In this document: piece after piece, positions 54,965-63,354 of the stretch
Layout of the letters: the number at the start of each line of letters is the position of its first letter
Position numbering within the stretch: position 1 is the stretch's first letter
Origin: Thalassotalea eurytherma
Lineage (GTDB): Bacteria; Pseudomonadota; Gammaproteobacteria; Enterobacterales; Alteromonadaceae
DNA: 64,000 nucleotides
Assembly (NCBI RefSeq): GCF_030161415.1
Contig: NZ_BSSU01000008.1
Coordinates: forward strand, 124,001-188,000
Direction: 5' to 3'
The notes under the pieces: generated by a model
Told to the model about the DNA's origin: nothing
Database searches by the model: none
The model's input: the letters and a program-made list of their open reading frames with translations, nothing else
Program-made: the position numbers and the translations under genes

Positions 54965-57241
54965 TTACTTCATCGCGTTAATTTGCTCAATTAATTGGTT
55001 AACCTGAGGGTTATTTGGCATTAATTGACCTAGCTTTTGAGCATGATAAATCGCTGAGTCATATTCTTTGAGCTCAACAAGCAAGATAATCAACCTATAC
55101 AAATAATCTGGATTACGCTGATGTAGTTTGTAGGCAGCGGCGTAATCTTGTTTAGCCGCCAATAAGTTTTTATTTTCTTGGTGCAAGACGGCACGGGTAT
55201 AAAATAAACGAGGGCTTTGATCATTGGCTGCAATTGCTAAGTCAAAATACTCAATCGCTTTACCTCTATCTTTTTGGCGAACTTTAGCTAAGGCAAGTTG
55301 ATAATAAATATCTGACGACTTAGGGTTAACAGCGATAGCATCAAGTAACACTTGCTCTGCCTCATGCTCTTTTTGCTGCTGACGATACTTATCGGCTAAA
55401 TAAATATAGGCCGGCATAAATATCGGCTCAACTTGAATAGACTGTTTAAAGGCAGCTTCGGCTTTGTCGAATGCCCCCATCATTGCGTAAATCTGGCCAA
55501 CATTCGTTTGCGCGGTGCCTCTATCTGCTTGATAGTCTTGCGCTGCGATATACTCATCAACAGCACGCTGAACTTTTTCACGACGTTCTCCCTTAAAGGT
55601 TGGATCAGCCAAATTAGCTGCAAGCGCCCTACCTACTGACATGCGTACAGCGACATTTTTATGATTTAACACAGGTAACAGCTTTAAGGTTCGATTAATT
55701 GGCGTCAATTGCTGTGTCGCTCTCACCGCAGCAATAACTACTAACGGATCGTCGCTTTTCAATTGATTTCCAATAAAGGTAATTAACTTTTCATTATTTC
55801 TCGCACCATTTACACGTGAAATAGCCGATGCTTTAACCATGCTGACTGTGTCAGGGTTTTCAGCAATTTCCACTAACTTAGGCGTTGCTTGTATATCGCC
55901 ACCATCCATTTGTGCGAACGTATAAGCAAAGTTTTCATTCGGATTTTGTCGATACTTCGACAGCGGGAACCAAGCACTGACTTGTTTAGCGTGCTTTATA
56001 TTGCTGACATCTTCATGACAGTTTTGACATGCATTAGGTACACCTAAATTCACACTTAAGTCAGGACGAGGGACTTTAAATGAATGATCTCGTCTGTCAT
56101 CAACACCCATATAGCGAGTTGATGGTAGATGACAATTTACACATTGTGCCCCTTCTGAACCCACGGCATGGTTTGTGTGCTTAGGCGCATCGTATTTTGG
56201 TGCGCTATGACACTGCGTACAGGTGACATTACCTGGTAGCTTTAATTGAGTAGAATGTGGGTCATGACAGTTGGTACAGGTTACCCCTTCTTTGTACATT
56301 TTAGATTGAGTAAATGAACCATAAACATATACTTCATCATAAATTTGGCCGTCAGGATAATAAAGGTGCGCATCTAACAATGCAGGCAAATAATGATCAA
56401 AGTATTCGCCTTCTTCTTTATGGTCGCTGAGTTGTGCACGACGGCTATGACATTGTGCACATGTTTCAACTTGATGTGAGCCTTTTGCGCGATCAACAGG
56501 TACTAAACGGCCTTCGGCATTTTCAGTAAAAATTGGGTGTTTAGCAGCGATAGAGCGACTAAAACCAAAGTGCTTAGCTTCTGTTACTGGGTTTTTAGTC
56601 CATTTAAGGTGCTCTTCCGTGCCTTGGTGACATGCAGTACAACTGACATTAATTGCATCGTAAGTTGACTCATAAGACATTGTCTCTAACTCAAAGCCTT
56701 TTTTGAAATTGGTACTATGGCAATCAGCACAGTTTTGATTCCAATTTTGTCCCATCTGTGTCCAATGAAATTCTTGGCTTGGATCTGAGTTTGGGTATAA
56801 ATTGTGCCAACGTTGGCCGCCATCTTTTGCAGGTCGTGAATCCCATGCATAAGGAATAAATTGGTATTTACCCTTGCCTGCATCAAACATAAACTGTTGC
56901 AATGGCTCGTAGCCGAAGGTATGAGTTAATTCTATCTTGATAGGCTTGCTATCAACATTAGGCATGTTAACGAAATATTTATTACCTTCTTTATAAAAGT
57001 GTACTTCGCCACCTTCTAAATTTATAGAACCTTGAGTAAAGTCACCTAAATTGGTTGGTGTATCAATGGTCGCCATCGCATGAAAATGATGAGAATCTTT
57101 CCAAGCGTTTGCTTGATTTTCATGGCAATCTATACACGTTAGATCTTTGTTTTTCTCAGTCGCATCAGCACTAAAGCTAAAACAAGCCAAGGTAAGTAGT
57201 GTGGTAACGATCAGTAATTTAATGTGAGTAACTAGGTTCAA
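54965..57241 (-). CDS. Exported eight-haem cytochrome c with HEAT-like and TPR regions
   Basis: The 758-residue protein has a signal peptide (about 6-27) and eight CxxCH haem motifs in the first 400 residues: CIDCH, CADCH, CTACH, CAQCH, CTNCH, CTQCH, CVNCH and CQNCH. A middle part (about 420-560) has HEAT-like alpha repeats (DPLVVIAAVRATQQLTPINR, KNVAVRMSVGRALAANLADP), and the last 190 residues have four or so TPR units (AQTNVGQIYAMMGAFDKAEA, SDIYYQLALAKVRQKDRGKA). It should be a periplasmic electron carrier or oxidoreductase. Start is TTG, five bases after AAGGAAAG; no ATG is near. Reaction unknown. Confidence 0.88.
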   Translation of the reverse strand: MNLVTHIKLLIVTTLLTLACFSFSADATEKNKDLTCIDCHENQANAWKDSHHFHAMATIDTPTNLGDFTQGSINLEGGEVHFYKEGNKYFVNMPNVDSKPIKIELTHTFGYEPLQQFMFDAGKGKYQFIPYAWDSRPAKDGGQRWHNLYPNSDPSQEFHWTQMGQNWNQNCADCHSTNFKKGFELETMSYESTYDAINVSCTACHQGTEEHLKWTKNPVTEAKHFGFSRSIAAKHPIFTENAEGRLVPVDRAKGSHQVETCAQCHSRRAQLSDHKEEGEYFDHYLPALLDAHLYYPDGQIYDEVYVYGSFTQSKMYKEGVTCTNCHDPHSTQLKLPGNVTCTQCHSAPKYDAPKHTNHAVGSEGAQCVNCHLPSTRYMGVDDRRDHSFKVPRPDLSVNLGVPNACQNCHEDVSNIKHAKQVSAWFPLSKYRQNPNENFAYTFAQMDGGDIQATPKLVEIAENPDTVSMVKASAISRVNGARNNEKLITFIGNQLKSDDPLVVIAAVRATQQLTPINRTLKLLPVLNHKNVAVRMSVGRALAANLADPTFKGERREKVQRAVDEYIAAQDYQADRGTAQTNVGQIYAMMGAFDKAEAAFKQSIQVEPIFMPAYIYLADKYRQQQKEHEAEQVLLDAIAVNPKSSDIYYQLALAKVRQKDRGKAIEYFDLAIAANDQSPRLFYTRAVLHQENKNLLAAKQDYAAAYKLHQRNPDYLYRLIILLVELKEYDSAIYHAQKLGQLMPNNPQVNQLIEQINAMK

Positions 57242-57355
57242 CTCGGCTTTCCTTATATCGCAGAACTTTAAGGCAAGCTTGGTTTTGCTTGCTCAAAATT
57301 TACATCTAGTATAAGTATAGTTAGCTAGAACCTATCATATTGCAATCAAATGATT

Positions 57356-57400
57356 GAAATGAAATGAAATGAAATGAAATGAAATGAAATGAAATGAAAT
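57356..57400. repeat. Pentanucleotide repeat, (GAAAT)9
   Basis: Nine exact GAAAT units cover 45 bases. They start 115 bases upstream of the cytochrome start codon and end ten bases after the stop of the GGDEF/EAL gene, that is, in the likely promoter region of the cytochrome gene. Confidence 0.98.
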
Positions 57401-57410
57401 GTACAGGTTG

Positions 57411-59213
57411 TTAAATTTTTTCAGTTTCCAACAGATGATAAAATTTCAGCCAAATCAGAGGCTTTGATAATAAGTAGCCTTGGTAAAAGTCACAGTTTAG
57501 TGCCGACAAATAAGACAGTTGTTGGTGGGTTTCTACGCCTTCGGCAACAATCTTTAGTTGATATATTTCGGCAAGCGATAAGATAACGTCAACTAAGTTT
57601 TTCTGCTTACCAGGTGTGTCTTGGTTAATCGCATTAACAAAGCTTCGATCTATTTTCAGGGTATCAACTGGAAAGTTTAATAGTTGGTTGAACGCTGTAT
57701 AGCCAGTGCCAAAATCATCTAGGGCGAGCTTAAAACCCATCGCTTTGAGTTCGTTTAACACTTCGACGTTATCTTGCGTACAATTAATAAAACAGGTTTC
57801 AGTTATTTCCAATTCAATCATCTCACTTGGTACTTGGTACTTATCAAGCAGACGCTTAACTTGAGATGGGAATTTACTGTTGGTCAGTTCAAGACCTGAA
57901 ATATTGATGGCAATAACAAACTTTCTGTCGGGAAAGTCTTTAATAATACATGTTAAGTATTTAAATGATTCTTCAATTACCCATAAATCAATTGGCGTAA
58001 TTAGGTTATTCTCTTCGGCCAGCGGAATATATTTATCGGGACCTACCGACTGTAGCAACTTATTTTTGGTTCTGATTAAGACTTCTGCACCAGCAATTCG
58101 TGTCGCTTTTTTATCCCAGATAGGCATGAAATGTAACGTAAACTCGTTATTACTAATCGCGCCTTTTAGCGCATTAATAATTGCGCTACGTTGGTTGAAA
58201 TGTTTTGCCAGCTCATCATTAAACAAAACAATTTGATTTTTACCACGCTTTTTAGCTTCAAACATCGCGTGATCAGCTTCATTGACCAAAGCATTTACGT
58301 CTCGACAACGCTCGCTCAATATAGATACGCCAATGCTAGCCTGGGGTGTGATTTTAATATTATCTATTAACATAGGTTTGTTAATTTCAGCCAGTAATAT
58401 ATCCGTAAGTACTTCGATGCTTTTTGTCGAACACACACCATCAATAGCAATAACAAACTCATCACCTGCAATCCTTGCTGATTCGTATTGGTTAAACGGT
58501 AAATCAACATAAGCAGAACGAGATACTTTATTGATTCTCGATGCTATCTCGATAAGGTATTGGTCACCAACAACATGGCTATGGTTATCATTGATATGCT
58601 TAAAGTCATCCATATCAATAAAAATGAGTGCAAGTGCGTTCTGTTGACGAGCCTGAGTAAACTGTTGACTCAGCCAACGGTTGAAGTGACGGCGATTATG
58701 CAGCCCAGTTAAATAATCGTGATTTGCTTCCGATTCAAAGGCGCGTTTATGTTGCTCTAAATGATTAGCATACATATAGGCAATAATAATGGTGATTATA
58801 ATTGGAATCAGAACTCTGACAAGACTTGCGCTGTCAGAAACATAAGTGGCTGCAAGTAGCCCACAAACAACAAGAATTAAGCTATAGAACGCTGCCTGTT
58901 TGAGCTTGAAATTAAAAAAGTAGCTGATAGTTAGTGGGAAAATATATGCAACACCGCGCAAACCAATAAAGTAGCATATCGCAATAACAGACGCGCTAAT
59001 GAAAAATAAGATAGCGTTAGATTGCCATCTTGCTATCGGTTCATCTTTAAAACGGTTGGCATAGATAATACAGCTAGCTACTAATAACAAACTAGCGTTA
59101 ATAATCGAGATATATCCAATCACTTTATTATCATAGTAGTAATGATAAAAAGCATAAAAGAAGAACGGGAAAAACCCGATCAAAGAGTAAATAAATGTTC
59201 GATTATATAGCAT
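57411..59213 (-). CDS. Membrane GGDEF/EAL protein
   Basis: The protein has about 600 residues: six or so helices (to about 155), a GGDEF domain (about 165-335, with DYLTGLHNRRHFNRWLSQQF and the active-site loop ARIAGDEFVIAI, so A-G-D-E-F), then an EAL domain (about 350-595). The EAL domain has E-V-L in AGAEVLIR, N in INISGLELTN, E in EITETCF, DDFGTGYTAF and K in LKIDRSF, and VAEGVET, so the phosphodiesterase set looks complete. It would break down cyclic di-GMP; cyclase activity is uncertain because of the A. I start at ATG 59213, as upstream codons are only TTG. Confidence 0.85.
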   Translation of the reverse strand: MLYNRTFIYSLIGFFPFFFYAFYHYYYDNKVIGYISIINASLLLVASCIIYANRFKDEPIARWQSNAILFFISASVIAICYFIGLRGVAYIFPLTISYFFNFKLKQAAFYSLILVVCGLLAATYVSDSASLVRVLIPIIITIIIAYMYANHLEQHKRAFESEANHDYLTGLHNRRHFNRWLSQQFTQARQQNALALIFIDMDDFKHINDNHSHVVGDQYLIEIASRINKVSRSAYVDLPFNQYESARIAGDEFVIAIDGVCSTKSIEVLTDILLAEINKPMLIDNIKITPQASIGVSILSERCRDVNALVNEADHAMFEAKKRGKNQIVLFNDELAKHFNQRSAIINALKGAISNNEFTLHFMPIWDKKATRIAGAEVLIRTKNKLLQSVGPDKYIPLAEENNLITPIDLWVIEESFKYLTCIIKDFPDRKFVIAINISGLELTNSKFPSQVKRLLDKYQVPSEMIELEITETCFINCTQDNVEVLNELKAMGFKLALDDFGTGYTAFNQLLNFPVDTLKIDRSFVNAINQDTPGKQKNLVDVILSLAEIYQLKIVAEGVETHQQLSYLSALNCDFYQGYLLSKPLIWLKFYHLLETEKI

Positions 59214-59366
59214 CAATAAGACAGAGCCCAAAAGCCTAGTTGTTTATAAAAGCGCCATATTAACGGGCGTTTTGGTCAATTGCTATAAAATCAAAGCGCA
59301 TTTACAAAGGTTCTACCTTCGATTAACAATCTAATTAAAAATGAGGTTTTTTCGATGAGTATCTGA

Positions 59367-59850
59367 CTATTTGACAATGAGTTCCAAGGTTTTAACGTCA
59401 AGGCTCAAACGATAATATTTTCGGTTTGATTCCTTTAGTAGCTCTATATACTTACCTTTGTTAATGGCGCTATCTATCGCTATCAACTTGCCTTTAAAAC
59501 GTACTTTAATTGCTTTGTGGGGCGTGTGACTTACAATAATTCTTTTGGCTTGATAGAACGCTAAAACATTAGCGAATTGAGTAACAGGAATAATTGGCCA
59601 ATAACAATAGCCACGATACTAAACCGTTTAGTGACACAGACCTTGCTTCACAGCCTTGAAACTCTACTGTTGGAAGCACTTTAAGGTTTACTAACGCTTT
59701 AGGCACCCTGTTTTGACAAACATGGCGCACATCAAAAAGTATTAGGTTCGTTTGTGTAAAAAAATAAGGACCGTCATTAACGATAAGTGCTTTTTCTTTG
59801 CGTTAGCATTGGGTGTTGCAAACAAAACAAGGTTGTCACGATTTATTTCA
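59367..59850 (-). pseudogene. Metallophosphoesterase gene relic with internal deletion
   Basis: The C-terminal piece reads FANVLAFYQAKRIIVSHTPH, then KAIKVRFKGKLIAIDSAINK and GKYIELLKESNRKYYRLSLD before TAG (59367-59369). The H-T-P-H followed by a D-S/T site matches the end of calcineurin-like phosphoesterases (G-H-T-P). An upstream piece in another frame (ALIVNDGPYFFTQTNLILFD, VNLKVLPTVEFQGCEARSVS) belongs to the N-terminal part, but the central metal-binding motifs (D-x-H, G-D-x-x-D, G-N-H-E) are absent. So the gene has lost its middle. Family call from the C-terminus only. Confidence 0.5.
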
Positions 59851-59855
59851 CTGCT

Positions 59856-61517
59856 CTAGAAGTTAGGTTCAACTCTGAACGTTAATACGTCTTTATTTAT
59901 TGGATGTACAAAGCTTAACGTTTTCGCATGTAAACATAAACGATTTGCTTTCGTCCCATATAAATCATCACCGACGATTGGCATATTCAAACCTAACCTA
60001 TGGGCACAATGCATTCTTAGCTGATGCGTACGGCCAGTTTTAGGCTCGAGTAATAGACGGGAAAACTTGCTTTCATGCTTAATAAGTTGCCACTTGGTTA
60101 AGCTTGATTTGCCATGTTCAAAGCATACCCTTTGACGAGGCCTATCATCTAAGTCTTGTCGTAAAGGCAAGGTAATTTCACCTTGCTCTTCATTTACATG
60201 ACCTTCAATTAGCGCGACGTAATGCTTGGTCACTTCTCGCGAAATAAATTGTTGCTGTAAGCCTTTATTCGCTCTTGGTGTTAGGGCTATCACCATCAAA
60301 CCTGACGTTGACATATCTAAGCGATGAACAATCAAAGGCCCTGTCGCTTCAGGGTATTGGGTTTTCATGCGAGACAGGACACTATCATTAACAAGTTTTC
60401 CAGGGACAGACAGTAAACCTTCTGGCTTATTAATTACGGCAAGGTGTTCATCTTCATACAAGACATCAATCGTTTTGTTTTCACCGGTGTTAATTAACAA
60501 AGGGTTGTCATCAAGCTGCAAACCAGTGAGCATATGACCAAGCAATGGCCCACATTTGCTTTGACAGGCAGGGTAATACTTTTGGTGTTGTCTAATTTGT
60601 GATTTTGGCGATTGCCCCCACCAGAACTCAGCCATGGTGATAGGCGTCAAATCGTGCTTGTAGGCAAATTGCAGTAATTTAGGCGCAGCGCAATCACCGG
60701 TGCCAGCAGGCGGAAACTCACCAACACCCGAAAAAATCTCGTTTAAATTACGAATCTCGCCTTTTGCATTGAAAAATTGATATTCGTTAAACAGCTGTTT
60801 TTGCAATCTATTTGATAGTTTTTTACGTTGTTTTTTTAGTTTAGTAATTTTCGCTTCGTAGAGTGTTAGTGCGCTATCAGCCTTTTCAATACCTTGTTTT
60901 AAGCGTGATTTTAACGCAAGCAATTGCTTTTTTTGTTCAATGCTTTGCCCACTTAAACGCTTATCTAGTGCTAGATACTCTTCATTAGAAAGCGTTTGCA
61001 AAGCTTTGTTTCTCTCACTTTTCCGATGTTTTTTTAGCAACACCATCGCCGCTTGCTTTTCGCTAACTTGTTGTTGATAAGCATGCTGTGCGTTGGTTAA
61101 ATCAGCAGATAACTCACGGTAAAGCGCAGCTGACTCGAGTGCTTTTACTTGTTCATTAATATCATTAACTACCTTAGATTCTGCAAGGTAAAAGTTTTTA
61201 TGATCATCAAGATCAAAAGCTTGAGGGACAAATTTAAGTGATGAAGACTGGGTTTGCTCTTTACCTGAATAAGCAGCAAGAAAGCCAAGTTTCCCGTGCT
61301 GATTTTTAACCACTAATACACCGTACATTTTCCCTTCAGGCATTTCACCCAAGTTACCCATCATCGGTGCATTTTTTCGTAAATAGCTTTGCAATTGCGA
61401 CGATGCTACTTCAGCAAGTTGATGTGGCTCATAACAGAACGGGTAAGTGAAACGTTTAGGTAATGTAATGGTTGTTACATCTTGAGAAAATTTTATAAAG
61501 TAGTCGCTAATAGGCAT
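59856..61517 (-). CDS. RluA-family pseudouridine synthase with long coiled-coil N-terminus
   Basis: The 553-residue protein has the pseudouridine synthase core in the last 200 residues: YEDEHLAVINKPEGLLSVPG, the catalytic aspartate in LIVHRLDMSTSGLMVIALTP, HYVALIEGHV and RLLLEPKTGRTHQLRMHCAH. The first 320 residues are extra: an FCYEPHQLAEVA block, KMYGVLVVKNQHGKLGFLAA, and a coiled coil (about 125-240) rich in K, Q and L. This long form occurs in Vibrio and Alteromonas relatives. It isomerises a uridine in rRNA or tRNA; the site is not known. Confidence 0.88.
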   Translation of the reverse strand: MPISDYFIKFSQDVTTITLPKRFTYPFCYEPHQLAEVASSQLQSYLRKNAPMMGNLGEMPEGKMYGVLVVKNQHGKLGFLAAYSGKEQTQSSSLKFVPQAFDLDDHKNFYLAESKVVNDINEQVKALESAALYRELSADLTNAQHAYQQQVSEKQAAMVLLKKHRKSERNKALQTLSNEEYLALDKRLSGQSIEQKKQLLALKSRLKQGIEKADSALTLYEAKITKLKKQRKKLSNRLQKQLFNEYQFFNAKGEIRNLNEIFSGVGEFPPAGTGDCAAPKLLQFAYKHDLTPITMAEFWWGQSPKSQIRQHQKYYPACQSKCGPLLGHMLTGLQLDDNPLLINTGENKTIDVLYEDEHLAVINKPEGLLSVPGKLVNDSVLSRMKTQYPEATGPLIVHRLDMSTSGLMVIALTPRANKGLQQQFISREVTKHYVALIEGHVNEEQGEITLPLRQDLDDRPRQRVCFEHGKSSLTKWQLIKHESKFSRLLLEPKTGRTHQLRMHCAHRLGLNMPIVGDDLYGTKANRLCLHAKTLSFVHPINKDVLTFRVEPNF

Positions 61518-61724
61518 GGGACAAAAGGCAATTAATTGCTAACAACGGTACATAGGGTTGAATTAACAATAATAGTACCATTAACGCCATAATTTAGCGG
61601 TGTTATTTTAGGAACAAACACCGTTAATTCATGACGTAACTAAAGCTGTTTTATTATTGTAACAGAATGAACGTAATACTTAATACCCTATCATTACAAA
61701 ATACATGAGTAAGATTGGTATATA

Positions 61725-61742
61725 AAAAAGGCGCTAAGCGCC
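61725..61742 (-). terminator. Terminator after the phosphoribosyltransferase gene
   Basis: GGCGC (61730-61734) pairs with GCGCC (61738-61742) around TAA; on the minus strand six T residues follow. It lies six bases after the stop. Confidence 0.75.
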
Positions 61743-61747
61743 CTTTC

Positions 61748-62320
61748 TTATTTGAAAAGATGAAGAATATTCTTCAAATCAGACTTGCCGTTGGCAATTT
61801 CATCCTGCGTTAAGCCAGACAGCTCGTGAGGAAACACTAACCATTCTTCTGATTCGTGAACATAATAATCTGGTGCAAAGTCTACTTTAGAGTTTTTAGG
61901 TTTATACCAAGGACAAGCAGTTCGCACATCTTTTGGCATATTGTTGCGCATTAGCGTTTTAAGTTGCTTAATTAGCGCATCAATTGAACGACCTGAGTCA
62001 AAAACATCATCAACAATAAGTAAACCATCGTCTGCATTAGCATTTTCAACAATATAATGAAGGCCATGAACCTTAATTTCTTTACTTTGCTGGTTAATAC
62101 CGTAATACGAAGAAGTGCGCACAGCGATGTGATCTGTTTCTACTTCTTTAAAGTCGAAATACTCTTGTACTGAAATACCAATAGGTGCACCACCGCGCCA
62201 AATACCGACAATAAATTGTGGTCTGAAACCATCTTCATAAACTTGTGCCGCAACTTTAAAAGAATCTTCTAATAATTCCTGTGCAGTAATATATTTTTTT
62301 TCCATTAACCCGTTCACCAT
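61748..62320 (-). CDS. Hypoxanthine-type phosphoribosyltransferase
   Basis: The 190-residue protein has the PRT fold: FIVGIWRGGAPIGISVQEYF, with VETDHIAVRTSSYYG (flexible loop) and the PRPP-binding loop LLIVDDVFDSGRSIDALIKQ. The C-terminal WYKPKNSKVDFAPDYYVHES is typical of xanthine/hypoxanthine PRTs. It salvages purine bases, or acts on a related base, using PRPP. ATG at 62320 and a second five codons downstream (MEKKYITAQ) are both possible; the second fits family length better. It is transcribed alone. Confidence 0.83.
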   Translation of the reverse strand: MVNGLMEKKYITAQELLEDSFKVAAQVYEDGFRPQFIVGIWRGGAPIGISVQEYFDFKEVETDHIAVRTSSYYGINQQSKEIKVHGLHYIVENANADDGLLIVDDVFDSGRSIDALIKQLKTLMRNNMPKDVRTACPWYKPKNSKVDFAPDYYVHESEEWLVFPHELSGLTQDEIANGKSDLKNILHLFK

Positions 62321-62379
62321 TGGAGACTAGAATATAACCTGTAATTATAAACCTAGAACGTGCCGATTTGTTAGTCAAT

Positions 62380-63354
62380 TCACTGTATTTGTTGATCTAA
62401 GTTGTACAACTGGTCAAAAATTGTATGAACTGTCCCAATATAGAAGTTGTGATTGGTATTTTCAAAGGTATCTTCAGGGGTATGATAGTTTTGATGAACG
62501 CCTACACCAAAATATAAGAATGGAATTTTATAACGATAAAATACGCCATGATCACTGGCTTTACGCCAGTTAGTTTTCTTTTTTTGCCCTTTAAAACTAT
62601 GATATGCCCTAGGGCCTTTACGGATAGATATATCATGGGTTTTAGCATAATAACCAAGCGCTGATTGCCAGTCATCAACGCCTAAATCGTCAAGTTTATA
62701 AGGCAAATAATATAACCGTTTGGTATATTGCGCACCGGCTAACATATCCATATTTACATTGAGTATGATATTAGCTAAATCACCTTCAAAATCCTGTGCA
62801 AACGCGTTGGCCCCCACTAAGTTTTCTTCTTCCGCGTCAGTAAACAAATAAATATAACTATGCCTGGTTTGCATCGTCTGCAATGCTTTTGCAATGTGAA
62901 GCAAGGCTGCTGTGCCCGAAGCGTTATCATCGGCGCCATAATAAATTTTGCTTCCTCGCTTACCTAAATGATCAAAATGTGCAGTTAGCACAATGACCTT
63001 ATCGGTTTCTCCTGCCTTAAATCCTATAACGTTGGTGCCTGCGTAAGTTGTTAATCCACGTTTATACTCAAAGGCATGTAAGAATTCACCTTTAAAAGCA
63101 CTAATATCACCATTGGCTAGCTCATTAGCAATAAACTGTTGCGCCTTTAAATTACCTTCAGTGCCGTATTTTCGACCTGCAAATGCTTCACTGCTAAGCA
63201 TTTCAAAATCAGACAGTAACGCGCTGGCATCAATCTTAGATTTAGCTTGGCTGGCGACACTGGCTTGTGAGCTTGCCAAAAATACGGGACTTGTTGTCGA
63301 GCAACCAGTTAAGAGTGCAGTTAAAAGAGAAATAAAGATACAGTATTTAAACAT
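62380..63354 (-). CDS. M28-family metallopeptidase lipoprotein
   Basis: The 324-residue protein has a lipoprotein signal with lipobox LLTGC (cysteine about residue 18). The peptidase part has the co-catalytic zinc ligands of M28: HFDHLGKRG (H, first D), GADDNASGTAALLHIAKAL (bridging D), FTDAEEENLVGA (catalytic E and E), VNMDMLAG (D) and the last histidine near GVGVHQNYHTPEDT. It is an aminopeptidase or a similar exopeptidase tethered to a membrane. Its ATG touches the stop of the TPR gene (TAGATG), so the two are translated together. Confidence 0.88.
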   Translation of the reverse strand: MFKYCIFISLLTALLTGCSTTSPVFLASSQASVASQAKSKIDASALLSDFEMLSSEAFAGRKYGTEGNLKAQQFIANELANGDISAFKGEFLHAFEYKRGLTTYAGTNVIGFKAGETDKVIVLTAHFDHLGKRGSKIYYGADDNASGTAALLHIAKALQTMQTRHSYIYLFTDAEEENLVGANAFAQDFEGDLANIILNVNMDMLAGAQYTKRLYYLPYKLDDLGVDDWQSALGYYAKTHDISIRKGPRAYHSFKGQKKKTNWRKASDHGVFYRYKIPFLYFGVGVHQNYHTPEDTFENTNHNFYIGTVHTIFDQLYNLDQQIQ

